A DNA stretch of 64,000 nt from Incurvaria masculella. Taxonomy: Eukaryota; Arthropoda; Insecta; Lepidoptera; Incurvariidae. Below are positions 20,501 to 29,700 of this stretch, in pieces. Position numbers and translations under genes: made by a program. Within the stretch, counting starts at the first letter, position 1; each line of letters opens with the position of its first letter. The notes under the pieces were generated by a model. The model did no database searches and was not told where the DNA came from. It was given only the letters and a program-made list of their open reading frames with translations. Location: positions 5,714,001 to 5,778,000 of the forward strand of contig OX335665.1 in NCBI GenBank assembly GCA_946894095.1. The letters run 5' to 3'.

Positions 20501-21282
20501 AGACTAGACATCTCCTCTTCTACTTTCAGACTGAACGTCACCCAATCAGCTTCATTCAAGCGATATTTAAGAAGAGGGGATTTATTTATGGAAGAAGGGG
20601 CCTGACAAGGAATATTTATAATAATGGGAAAATGATAGCTGCCGTGAGAAAATGTGGATATTTTCCATGAAAGACGGGCAGCCAGATCTGGAGTGCAAAG
20701 AGTCAGATCCACTGCACTCGGATTCTGATTCGGGGGAGTCCGTCTTGTGGGTGAACCATCATTCAGAAGGCATATGTTGTATTCATCTAGTAGTTCAATC
20801 AATTTATTGCCGTGGTGGTCACAATTTGCAGACCCCCACACGGAGTGATGAGAATTAAAATCGCCTAAAACCACATAAGGCTTGCGGATGGATTGAAAAA
20901 TAGATTTAATAAATCGAGTGGTTGAGAGCGTAGGAGACGATACATATACCGAAACAAAGGTTATATTGTCTGCCATAACGGCAACAACATTTATACCATC
21001 AACTCGGGCAGGAAGAGTGAGGGAAGAAAATGGAATTTTTTTGTTGATAAACAGGGCGCAACCCCCATATCCATCAGCTCGGTCATCTCTGAAGCTAACA
21101 TATCCTGAAATCTTAAAGTGGGTTGATGGCTTTAACCAGGTTTCAGAAATTGCTATAACGATAGGGTGATGTTTATTGATAAGGTGGAGTAAATCAGATT
21201 TATTTTTGATTAAGCTACGACAATTCCACTGAATTATTGTAGAAGACATTCTGATGAAATGAAGCGAGATGAATGCATTCAA
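17545..21282 (-). CDS. LINE ORF2: endonuclease-reverse transcriptase-RNase H (left copy, EN mutated)
   Basis: 1245-codon polyprotein. The APE-type endonuclease occupies about residues 12-220 (QWNCRS, SETWL with catalytic Glu, LGDFNSHHSVWGS). The reverse transcriptase lies around 430-750 (SYRPIAL, AAFLDISAAYDNV, LPQGSVLSPLLYNI, QYADDLL at 663-669). RNase H is at about 955-1085 (Asp962 in FTDAS, Glu999 in TGES, Asp1024 in SDSR, Asp1080 in HRVDDLA), followed by a C-terminal Cys/His finger. The endonuclease SDH motif reads GSYHFPI here: Asp216 is Tyr, through TAT in place of GAT, which should abolish nicking. An ATG at codon 12 (MSSTIIQW) is an equally plausible start. Twelve residues differ from the right copy. 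Confidence 0.9.
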   Translation of the reverse strand: MNAFISLHFIRMSSTIIQWNCRSLIKNKSDLLHLINKHHPIVIAISETWLKPSTHFKISGYVSFRDDRADGYGGCALFINKKIPFSSLTLPARVDGINVVAVMADNITFVSVYVSSPTLSTTRFIKSIFQSIRKPYVVLGDFNSHHSVWGSANCDHHGNKLIELLDEYNICLLNDGSPTRRTPPNQNPSAVDLTLCTPDLAARLSWKISTFSHGSYHFPIIINIPCQAPSSINKSPLLKYRLNEADWVTFSLKVEEEMSSLPIVTLDNVLHCYSKFTSLLVSTADQIIPLKNTSKNQRLSPPWWDSECTKSVRDRSYAETLYEEFMTDENFLNLRKIQAVTKCTLKNKKRNGWQNFCLSLSPNTSSSLVWRNIKRYRSVFTEDSASIPSSASWKDSFLNKLAPPSAPTEDELPSLYSFVGGCTPMEVPFSLKELKIVLNHVKDSSPGLDGIPYSFLVKSRDTTLEYFLQIINFFFDYGVIPDSWKTQIIIPILKSGKDPNDGSSYRPIALSSTLCKITEHLIKNRLEWFVEHRELLAKTQYGFRKSRSTMDSLGIFTTDIRLSFSRDESVVAAFLDISAAYDNVLLPKLKQKMLNLHIPEKIVANIFNILSQRTIMLRVEEQTNDSRIIWKGLPQGSVLSPLLYNIYTHDLDRSINSFSRVLQYADDLLIYSPHKSIPKGAEQIEYSLRSLNTWLTEHGLELSAQKSSIVVFSRKRIVPPITITYNNTIIPLHIQTKFLGIILDSKMTGVSHLNYVIKKCEKNINIIRTLAGVWWGAHPYYLKLLYNAIIRSHLDYGSYILEPCNRTALNKLNIIQNKCLRIITGAMKSSPINALQVECVEPPLYFRRQFLADRFLFRASYFLHHPIIPKLNLLSRFSHTAKYWEKKAPTRLVKSYRKFNNVKAPVFRSNSLPMFSYPFQVVTSNAEVIPFFGIEKESPNANEVFHSILSENWEGWEYIFTDASKLTEEGSVGAAVFHKNSNIYQLIKCPPESSVFTGESTALLEAVKFSLLLKKSNKFIIFSDSRSALQSLTQNPFHSNTQNPIPFSIKDILYNNPDKQIVFAWIPSHSGILPNHRVDDLAKQAVLRGDKIPYRNYPHDLIALPKKSLTENWTKLWANSSRFKGSNYAKIQPNIPAKPWFHRIKMNKSSTSIICRLRIGHCCSHVHLARLHIKDSSVCECGLDDGNLEHIFFCCPLINKTAPLYDYLPLLQIPLPTNINCLLSSSNFKILKLLASFISANDLKL

Positions 21283-21623
21283 ACTTGACCCTATAAAAAT
21301 TAAAGAAAGCTAAGTTGCAGATAAAAAAAATTTTTGCCAAATGTTCTGCTACCATGCAGTAATAAATTTTGTGGTCGAAAAATCTGCTAGAGCTTTTTTT
21401 AATGACATAAAGAGGATTTTTTATTAAAACAATCCAAACATTGGTACAAAAATCTGCTGGTCGCAGATATATATTTTTGGAGCCAAATATTCTGCTACAA
21501 CGCAGGTAATAAATCTGGATGCCGAAATATTTTTTATATATTGTCTTTTGGATAAGTAAAATAATATTGTTGAAGAAATTAAAATTTAAAGTGTAAATTG
21601 AAAAGTTCATATTGGATAAGAAG

Positions 21624-23348
21624 TTATTTTTTAATTTTGTCAGGTAAGCCCACTGGTGAGCGGATTCTGGAGTGTTTGAACCCATTATAAGCGTCTGGAG
21701 AATGATTAATAGCAGCGTTGGACGGTAAAGTATTGGAAGATATAAAACTTAGAAAAGCAGAAAATAATTTGTCAACATTTTCAGGGTTACTAAGGTCCAT
21801 TGAAATAATTGGAGAAGAGGGTGTCAACAAAGGAGTTCGAAAAACCGAACCATTATGAGATGTTGGAGGAGTGAAATCATTAAGAAGGGCTTGATGAGCG
21901 TTGCGATCGTACCCCTGAGGAAGAGGGGCGCGAGCTCGAGGTTGCGAAAAGAATGTTTTTTTGTATGAGTATGTAGGAATGGATGGTTTATTGACTGGAG
22001 CGCTGGAGGTGACCTCTGCAAAGGACCGCTTAGAGGGCCTAAATTGACTGGCAGCCTCCGTATATGAAATAGCTTCTTCTGCCATTTTATGTTTAATATT
22101 TTTTTGTCTATCTTGTTCCGGACAAATTTTACTTGTTGCATAGTGTCTGCCTTCACAGTAAAGGCAGCTTGCATTTTCTTCTGTGATGTGGCAGTCATTG
22201 GCTGAATGGAATTCTCCGCATTTATAACAACGTGGCTGGGAACGGCATATTGTCTTGGTATGTCCATATCTTGAGCAATTGAAGCATTGGATGGTCGGAT
22301 ATTTGTAAAGTTCTACCTGAATAGAATTATACATTAATAGGATCTTATCAGGAAGACTCTGACCATCAAAAGTTACAACCACACTTTGGGATGGTTTCCA
22401 CATAGGGGAACCATCGACCATTTTTTTGAAATTTAAGCGTCTGACTTTGAGGACTCTTCCTCCGCCAGGAATTTCAATGTCTTTCAAAAGATCCTCTTCG
22501 GACCATTCAATTTGAATTCCTTTCACCAATCCAATTCTTGTGACATTAAATGACGGAATAAAAGCCTTATATTTGGCTTCGGATAAATAATGATTTTGTA
22601 TGAATAGATTGGCATATTGGGCGGATTTGAAGGTGACGGTTACTCTATTTCGTCCCACACTCTTTACCCCACCGTCTATGATACCTTGGAATGAGTTCCG
22701 TTTTAAAAATTGACCAAAATGAACTGGATGCAGAACAACTCCAGCCGATGGATTTGATTCCACCCTCTGGACGTGGACTAAGAAAGGAGCTTTGTCAAAG
22801 TCCCGGTAAAGTTCGGTATGATTTGGAGTTGAGATATCATTCGTGGAAATCCGGGATGGGCCTTGTTGGGATAGATCTTGTTGGGATAGGTCTTGTTTGG
22901 ATAGGTCTTGTTGGGATATGTCTTGTGGGGATAGGTCTTGTTGAGATATGTTTAGTTTGGATAGGACTGCTTGAGGCCCAATAACCTGAGAATTGGGAGC
23001 CTGCTTTATTTCATCATGTTCACAATCTGACGAGATAAAAGATGATTGTGATGAATCAATCTTAACTTTGAGTTGAGAGTTTTGTTTGTTACTTTTGTTT
23101 TTTCTTTGATGTTCTTTTATTTTTCGTTTCCTTTTACCAATTATGGCGGAAAAGTCCATGCCTTCATTATCAGACAATCTATCGAATGAATTGCGAATTT
23201 CAATGGTATGGCTGGCCTCTGGTGGGGTTAGGAATGCATCATTAAGGTTGTCGCTCTTATCGCTAGATGCATCTTGAGCGAGAATGAACCCCGGCGGCAT
23301 ATGATGGCGGCCGCCGGGGTCGTCCGGGTCGGGTGGTTCATTCATCAC
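21624..23348 (-). CDS. LINE ORF1: gag-like protein with zinc knuckles (left copy)
   Basis: 574-residue nucleic-acid-binding protein. It has an acidic/Pro N-terminus (MMNEPPDPDDPGG), a basic patch (GKRKRKIKEHQRKNKS, about 71-86), a five-residue tandem repeat of the LSQQD type at about 131-162, and three CCHC-type knuckles at about 355-409 (CFNCSRYGHTKTIC, CYKCGEFHSANDC, CLYCEGRHYATSKIC). It is expected to coat the element RNA. It differs from the right copy at two positions (Arg52/His, Pro141/Gln). Confidence 0.88.
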   Translation of the reverse strand: MMNEPPDPDDPGGRHHMPPGFILAQDASSDKSDNLNDAFLTPPEASHTIEIRNSFDRLSDNEGMDFSAIIGKRKRKIKEHQRKNKSNKQNSQLKVKIDSSQSSFISSDCEHDEIKQAPNSQVIGPQAVLSKLNISQQDLSPQDISQQDLSKQDLSQQDLSQQGPSRISTNDISTPNHTELYRDFDKAPFLVHVQRVESNPSAGVVLHPVHFGQFLKRNSFQGIIDGGVKSVGRNRVTVTFKSAQYANLFIQNHYLSEAKYKAFIPSFNVTRIGLVKGIQIEWSEEDLLKDIEIPGGGRVLKVRRLNFKKMVDGSPMWKPSQSVVVTFDGQSLPDKILLMYNSIQVELYKYPTIQCFNCSRYGHTKTICRSQPRCYKCGEFHSANDCHITEENASCLYCEGRHYATSKICPEQDRQKNIKHKMAEEAISYTEAASQFRPSKRSFAEVTSSAPVNKPSIPTYSYKKTFFSQPRARAPLPQGYDRNAHQALLNDFTPPTSHNGSVFRTPLLTPSSPIISMDLSNPENVDKLFSAFLSFISSNTLPSNAAINHSPDAYNGFKHSRIRSPVGLPDKIKK

Positions 23349-23526
23349 AACATCACCCTACTTACGCGATACGAAAATCCAATAAACACAAATAGGCAGA
23401 GCAAGCCGGGAAACACGACACAATGGCTTTACGGAACCACACAATCACTGATATTATTCTTTGCGATTTGCAAAAAAATATGCACGCGACCTCATCGACA
23501 GTCTTTTGTCCTCCATACAGCACCTT

Positions 23527-24545
23527 ACTTCTCACAATTTCTTACACCATCGTTCAACTGATAATTATCATGTACAGTCGGTACTTATCAAATGTATACA
23601 CTGGAAAGAGAAGGAATTTCTAAGTCCCTTTTACTCTATGGTTGACGTCAGCATGTCAGAAAGAGATCTCAAATTTGTCTCTATTTCCGGTGTATAGATT
23701 TCAGACAAAACGACTGTACTCATGAGAAATGAGATTAAAGAGGCTGAATATCTACTTATGAAAACGAAAGCGAGAAGTTCTCGTATGAAGCCTAGCTTTT
23801 TTCCTTTATAGAGTTTGACAGTAGCGAATGCGATTTGCACTCTTTAATCTCATTCCCTTGATTCACTGACTTGTCAGACAAAAGTTACAAACGACACCCA
23901 CAGTCGCAATTAGAAGTAACTGTCGAAATTCCATGCGCGGATTATCACCGGACTAACCAAACAAAATGCGTACGGACATAATCCGCGCCTAAAAATAGTC
24001 CGCCCACTCTGCCTATCTGGTCATGAGATTCTCACCTGTGAATCACCAGTGAGTCTCTAGTAAGTCAATGTAAATCACAGATTAGTTTTCACAAACTGAC
24101 GTATGTAAAATTATGATTATGATTAACGAAGTTAAATATAGAAATGTGACGATTCCGAGTGCAGCAAGCTGTCTATGGATGATGAATAAAATACAATGCA
24201 ATACAATACAACTTGTTCGTGGCTATCATTTCACAAGCACGAAAGTTTTTGAAAATAACTTTTTGGTAGTCAAACTACACTGTTACGTCACAAAGTCACA
24301 AGAATGAAATGAAAAAAAATCATCGGTGACTCACAGGTGAGAAGTCATGAGTAGATCCCTGAATACTAATTCCAGAGAGCATACAGAAGAATTGCCATAT
24401 AATCATTACGCAGTAATATTATATTATCTATGATATAATCTGTGCACGAACGAAACGGTTATTTACGTATTCTTTGCTGTGCACATATTTGAGTTATTTA
24501 TGTGTGAGTTCCACTATTTGGTTTGTTATTGCAAACAATACAAAT
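23527..24545. other. Single-copy spacer between the two LINEs, with small inverted-repeat elements
   Basis: About 1 kb of host DNA between the facing LINE 5' ends. It contains an inverted repeat GAAATGAGATTAAAGAG (23725-23741) / CTCTTTAATCTCATTCC (23840-23856), a fragment of MITE family G (23937-24013) and a ~330-bp MITE (24021-24351). No coding exon is recognised. Confidence 0.7.
24021..24351. mobile_element. ~330-bp MITE with TCTCACCTGTGA ends
   Basis: The left end reads TCATGAGATTCTCACCTGTG. The right end reads CACAGGTGAGAAGTCATGAG, its imperfect reverse complement. No coding capacity. Confidence 0.65.
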
Positions 24546-24718
24546 TGATATAGATTAGAAAAAGACTGTCGATGAGGTCGCGTGCATATTTTTTTGCAAA
24601 TCGCAAAGAATAATATCAGTGATTGTGTGGTTCCGTAAAGCCATTGTGTCGTGTTTCCCGGCTTGCTCTGCCTATTTGTGTTTATTGGATTTTCGTATCG
24701 CGTAAGTAGGGTGATGTT

Positions 24719-26443
24719 GTGATGAATGAACCACCCGACCCGGACGACCCCGGCGGCCGCCATCATATGCCGCCGGGGTTCATTCTCGCTCAAGATGCAT
24801 CTAGCGATAAGAGCGACAACCTTAATGATGCATTCCTAACCCCACCAGAGGCCAGCCATACCATTGAAATTCACAATTCATTCGATAGATTGTCTGATAA
24901 TGAAGGCATGGACTTTTCCGCCATAATTGGTAAAAGGAAACGAAAAATAAAAGAACATCAAAGAAAAAACAAAAGTAACAAACAAAACTCTCAACTCAAA
25001 GTTAAGATTGATTCATCACAATCATCTTTTATCTCGTCAGATTGTGAACATGATGAAATAAAGCAGGCTCCCAATTCTCAGGTTATTGGGCCTCAAGCAG
25101 TCCTATCCAAACTAAACATATCCCAACAAGACCTATCCCAACAAGACATATCCCAACAAGACCTATCCAAACAAGACCTATCCCAACAAGATCTATCCCA
25201 ACAAGGCCCATCCCGGATTTCCACGAATGATATCTCAACTCCAAATCATACCGAACTTTACCGGGACTTTGACAAAGCTCCTTTCTTAGTCCACGTCCAG
25301 AGGGTGGAATCAAATCCATCGGCTGGAGTTGTTCTGCATCCAGTTCATTTTGGTCAATTTTTAAAACGGAACTCATTCCAAGGTATCATAGACGGTGGGG
25401 TAAAGAGTGTGGGACGAAATAGAGTAACCGTCACCTTCAAATCCGCCCAATATGCCAATCTATTCATACAAAATCATTATTTATCCGAAGCCAAATATAA
25501 GGCTTTTATTCCGTCATTTAATGTCACAAGAATTGGATTGGTGAAAGGAATTCAAATTGAATGGTCCGAAGAGGATCTTTTGAAAGACATTGAAATTCCT
25601 GGCGGAGGAAGAGTCCTCAAAGTCAGACGCTTAAATTTCAAAAAAATGGTCGATGGTTCCCCTATGTGGAAACCATCCCAAAGTGTGGTTGTAACTTTTG
25701 ATGGTCAGAGTCTTCCTGATAAGATCCTATTAATGTATAATTCTATTCAGGTAGAACTTTACAAATATCCGACCATCCAATGCTTCAATTGCTCAAGATA
25801 TGGACATACCAAGACAATATGCCGTTCCCAGCCACGTTGTTATAAATGCGGAGAATTCCATTCAGCCAATGACTGCCACATCACAGAAGAAAATGCAAGC
25901 TGCCTTTACTGTGAAGGCAGACACTATGCAACAAGTAAAATTTGTCCGGAACAAGATAGACAAAAAAATATTAAACATAAAATGGCAGAAGAAGCTATTT
26001 CATATACGGAGGCTGCCAGTCAATTTAGGCCCTCTAAGCGGTCCTTTGCAGAGGTCACCTCCAGCGCTCCAGTCAATAAACCATCCATTCCTACATACTC
26101 ATACAAAAAAACATTCTTTTCGCAACCTCGAGCTCGCGCCCCTCTTCCTCAGGGGTACGATCGCAACGCTCATCAAGCCCTTCTTAATGATTTCACTCCT
26201 CCAACATCTCATAATGGTTCGGTTTTTCGAACTCCTTTGTTGACACCCTCTTCTCCAATTATTTCAATGGACCTTAGTAACCCTGAAAATGTTGACAAAT
26301 TATTTTCTGCTTTTCTAAGTTTTATATCTTCCAATACTTTACCGTCCAACGCTGCTATTAATCATTCTCCAGACGCTTATAATGGGTTCAAACACTCCAG
26401 AATCCGCTCACCAGTGGGCTTACCTGACAAAATTAAAAAATAA
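24719..26443 (+). CDS. LINE ORF1: gag-like protein with zinc knuckles (right copy)
   Basis: 574 residues with the same layout as the left copy: basic patch about 71-86, LSQQD-type repeats about 131-162 (nucleotides about 25107-25207, 15-bp unit), CCHC knuckles about 355-409. ORF1 starts about 160 bp from the element's 5' end, so the internal promoter must lie in or near that short leader. Confidence 0.9.
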   Translation: MMNEPPDPDDPGGRHHMPPGFILAQDASSDKSDNLNDAFLTPPEASHTIEIHNSFDRLSDNEGMDFSAIIGKRKRKIKEHQRKNKSNKQNSQLKVKIDSSQSSFISSDCEHDEIKQAPNSQVIGPQAVLSKLNISQQDLSQQDISQQDLSKQDLSQQDLSQQGPSRISTNDISTPNHTELYRDFDKAPFLVHVQRVESNPSAGVVLHPVHFGQFLKRNSFQGIIDGGVKSVGRNRVTVTFKSAQYANLFIQNHYLSEAKYKAFIPSFNVTRIGLVKGIQIEWSEEDLLKDIEIPGGGRVLKVRRLNFKKMVDGSPMWKPSQSVVVTFDGQSLPDKILLMYNSIQVELYKYPTIQCFNCSRYGHTKTICRSQPRCYKCGEFHSANDCHITEENASCLYCEGRHYATSKICPEQDRQKNIKHKMAEEAISYTEAASQFRPSKRSFAEVTSSAPVNKPSIPTYSYKKTFFSQPRARAPLPQGYDRNAHQALLNDFTPPTSHNGSVFRTPLLTPSSPIISMDLSNPENVDKLFSAFLSFISSNTLPSNAAINHSPDAYNGFKHSRIRSPVGLPDKIKK

Positions 26444-26784
26444 CTTCTTATCCAATATGAACTTTTCAATTTACACTTTAAATTTTAATTTCTTCAACAA
26501 TATTATTTTACTTATCCAAAAGACAATATATAAAAAATATTTCGGCATCCAGATTTATTACCTGCGTTGTAGCAGAATATTTGGCTCCAAAAATATATAT
26601 CTGCGACCAGCAGATTTTTGTACCAATGTTTGGATTGTTTTAATAAAAAATCCTCTTTATGTCATTAAAAAAAGCTCTAGCAGATTTTTCGACCACAAAA
26701 TTTATTACTGCATGGTAGCAGAACATTTGGCAAAAATTTTTTTTATCTGCAACTTAGCTTTCTTTAATTTTTATAGGGTCAAGT
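26444..26784 (+). other. LINE inter-ORF region with a bridging open frame and a direct repeat
   Basis: A third open frame (26382-26852, 156 codons) overlaps the last 62 nt of ORF1 and the first 68 nt of ORF2 in the remaining frame. It is open and identical in translation in both copies. It resembles no protein I know and its codons are very AT-rich. The region also holds an imperfect direct repeat of about 50 bp (TTTATTAC...GTAGCAGAA.ATTTGGC at about 26552 and 26699). Confidence 0.5.
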
Positions 26785-29700
26785 TTGAATGCATTCATCT
26801 CGCTTCATTTCATCAGAATGTCTTCTACAATAATTCAGTGGAATTGTCGTAGCTTAATCAAAAATAAATCTGATTTACTCCACCTTATCAATAAACATCA
26901 CCCTATCGTTATAGCAATTTCTGAAACCTGGTTAAAGCCATCAACCCACTTTAAGATTTCAGGATATGTTAGCTTCAGAGATGACCGAGCTGATGGATAT
27001 GGGGGTTGCGCCCTGTTCATCAACAAAAAAATTCCATTTTCTTCCCTCACTCTTCCTGCCCGAGTTGATGGTATAAATGTTGTTGCCGTTATGGCAGACA
27101 ATATAACATTTGTTTCGGTATATGTATCGTCTCCTACGCTCTCAACCACTCGATTTATTAAATCTATTTTTCAATCCATCCGCAAGCCTTATGTGGTTTT
27201 AGGCGATTTTAATTCTCATCACTCCGTGTGGGGGTCTGCAAATTGTGACCACCAAGGCAATAAATTGATTGAACTACTAGATGAATACAACATATGCCTT
27301 CTGAATGATGGTTCACCCACAAGACGGACTCCCCCGAATCAGAATCCGAGTGCAGTGGATCTGACTCTTTGCACTCCAGATCTGGCTGCCCGTCTTTCAT
27401 GGAAAATATCCAAATTTTCTCACGGCAGCGATCATTTTCCCATTATTATAAATATTCCTTGTCAGGCCCCTCCTTCCATAAATAAATCCCCTCTTCTTAA
27501 ATATCGCTTGAATGAAGCTGATTGGGTGACGTTCAGTCTGAAAGTAGAAGAGGAGATGTCTAGTCTGCCGATCGTTACCTTAGACAATGTTTTACATTGT
27601 TACTCCAAATTTACATCATTATTGATAAGCACAGCAGATCAAATTATTCCGCTCAAAAATACATCAAAAAATCATCGCCTTTCTCCTCCATGGTGGGATT
27701 CCGAATGTACCAAATCTGTTCGTGACCGTTCCTATGCCGAAACTTTATATGAAGAGTTTATGACTGATGAAAACTTTTTAAATTTACGCAAAATTCAAGC
27801 AGTTACTAAATGTACTCTTAAAAATAAAAAACGTAATGGATGGCAAAATTTTTGCCTTTCTCTCTCACCTAACACTTCATCTTCATTAGTTTGGCGCAAT
27901 ATTAAAAGGTACCGTTCTGTTTTCACGGAAGACAGTGCTTCAATACCTTCATCGGCTTCATGGAAAGACTCATTCCTAAATAAGCTAGCCCCCCCATCCG
28001 CCCCTACAGAAGATGAACTCCCGTCCCTTTATTCATTTGTTGGAGGTTGTACTCCCATGGAGGTTCCATTTTCATTAAAAGAACTCAAAATTGTTTTGAA
28101 TCATGTTAAGGATTCTTCCCCAGGGCTGGATGGGATTCCTTATTCTTTTCTGGTTAAATCGAGAGATACAACCCTTGAATACTTTTTACAAATCATTAAT
28201 TTCTTCTTTGACTATGGGGTAATTCCTGACTCCTGGAAAACTCAAATAATCATTCCAATCCTGAAATCTAGTAAAGACCCCAATGATGGTTCCTCTTACC
28301 GTCCGATTGCTCTGTCTTCTACCTTATGCAAAATTACAGAACATTTAATCAAAAACCGTTTAGAATGGTTCGTGGAACACAGAGAACTTCTTGCTAAAAC
28401 ACAATATGGATTTAGGAAAAGCAGAAGTACAATGGATAGTTTGGGGATTTTCACTACCGATATTCGACTTTCTTTTTCTCGGGACGAGTCTGTTGTGGCT
28501 GCATTCCTAGACATATCTGCAGCTTACGATAATGTCCTCCTACCAAAGCTCAAACAAAAAATGCTAAATCTACATATACCAGAAAAAATTGTTGCATATA
28601 TTTTTAATATATTATCTCAAAGAACAATAATGTTAAGAGTAGAGGAACAATCAAACGACTCTAGAATAATCTGGAAAGGTTTACCACAAGGCTCTGTTCT
28701 CAGTCCTTTACTTTATAATATTTACACCCATGATCTTGACAGATCAATAAACTCCTTTTCACGTGTCCTGCAATATGCGGATGATTTACTAATATACTCA
28801 CCCCATAAATCTATTCCTAAAGGAGCTGAACAAATTGAATACTCGCTAAGATCTTTGAACACATGGTTAACTGAACATGGGTTGGAACTGTCAGCCCAAA
28901 AGAGCTCTATAGTAGTATTCAGTAGAAAAAGAATTGTACCCCCTATCACTATCACATACAACAATACAATTATTCCATTACATATTCAAACTAAATTCCT
29001 TGGCATAATCCTGGATTCAAAAATGACAGGTGTCTCTCATCTAAATTATGTAATAAAAAAATGTGAAAAAAATATTAACATTATACGCACTCTAGCTGGG
29101 GTTTGGTGGGGAGCTCATCCATACTACCTCAAGTTATTGTACAATGCAATAATACGAAGTCATTTGGATTACGGTTCCTATATTTTAGAACCCTGCAATA
29201 GAACTGCTCTTAATAAGCTTAACATTATCCAAAACAAATGCCTGCGTATTATAACAGGTGCCATGAAATCAAGTCCTATAAATGCTCTGCAAGTAGAATG
29301 CGTTGAACCTCCTCTTTATTTTCGCCGTCAGTTCTTGGCTGATCGTTTCTTGTTCAGGGCAAGCTATTTCTTACATCATCCAATAATTCCGAAACTAAAT
29401 TTACTATCCCGATTTTCTCATACTGCGAAATATTGGGAAAAAAAGGCTCCCACCAGACTTGTAAAAAGTTATCGTAAGTTCAATAATGTCAAGGCTCCAG
29501 TATTCCGTTCTAACTCCTTACCAATGTTTTCATACCCTTTTCAAGTAGTTACGAGCAATGTAGAAGTAATTCCTTTTTTTGGCATTGAAAAAGAGTCTCC
29601 AAATGCTAATGAAGTCTTTCATTCCATCCTATCTGAAAACTGGGAAGGGTGGGAGTATATTTTTACTGATGCCTCCAAACTCACGGAGGAAGGCAGTGTT

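Larger units (their letters stand above)
17398..23514 (-). mobile_element. Full-length I-clade-like non-LTR retrotransposon, left copy
   Basis: A 6.1 kb element on the minus strand: 5'UTR (about 23349-23514), ORF1, a 341-bp spacer, ORF2 and a short 3'UTR ending in an (AAG)n tail. Target-site duplication ATACAGCACCTT (+ strand) at 17386-17397 and 23515-23526; its CTT end overlaps the tail. Seven bases between the duplication and the consensus 5' end (AAAAGACTGTCGATGAGG) are not shared with the right copy. Both ORFs are open. Near-identity to the right copy indicates recent activity. Confidence 0.9.

Noticed and set aside
24023..24351. The inverted repeats between the two LINEs as evidence that the whole 17-31 kb block is one symmetric palindrome
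   Set aside because: The spacer is not symmetric about the LINE pair; it contains its own small MITEs, and the LINE target duplications differ, so the symmetry is limited to the two LINE bodies.
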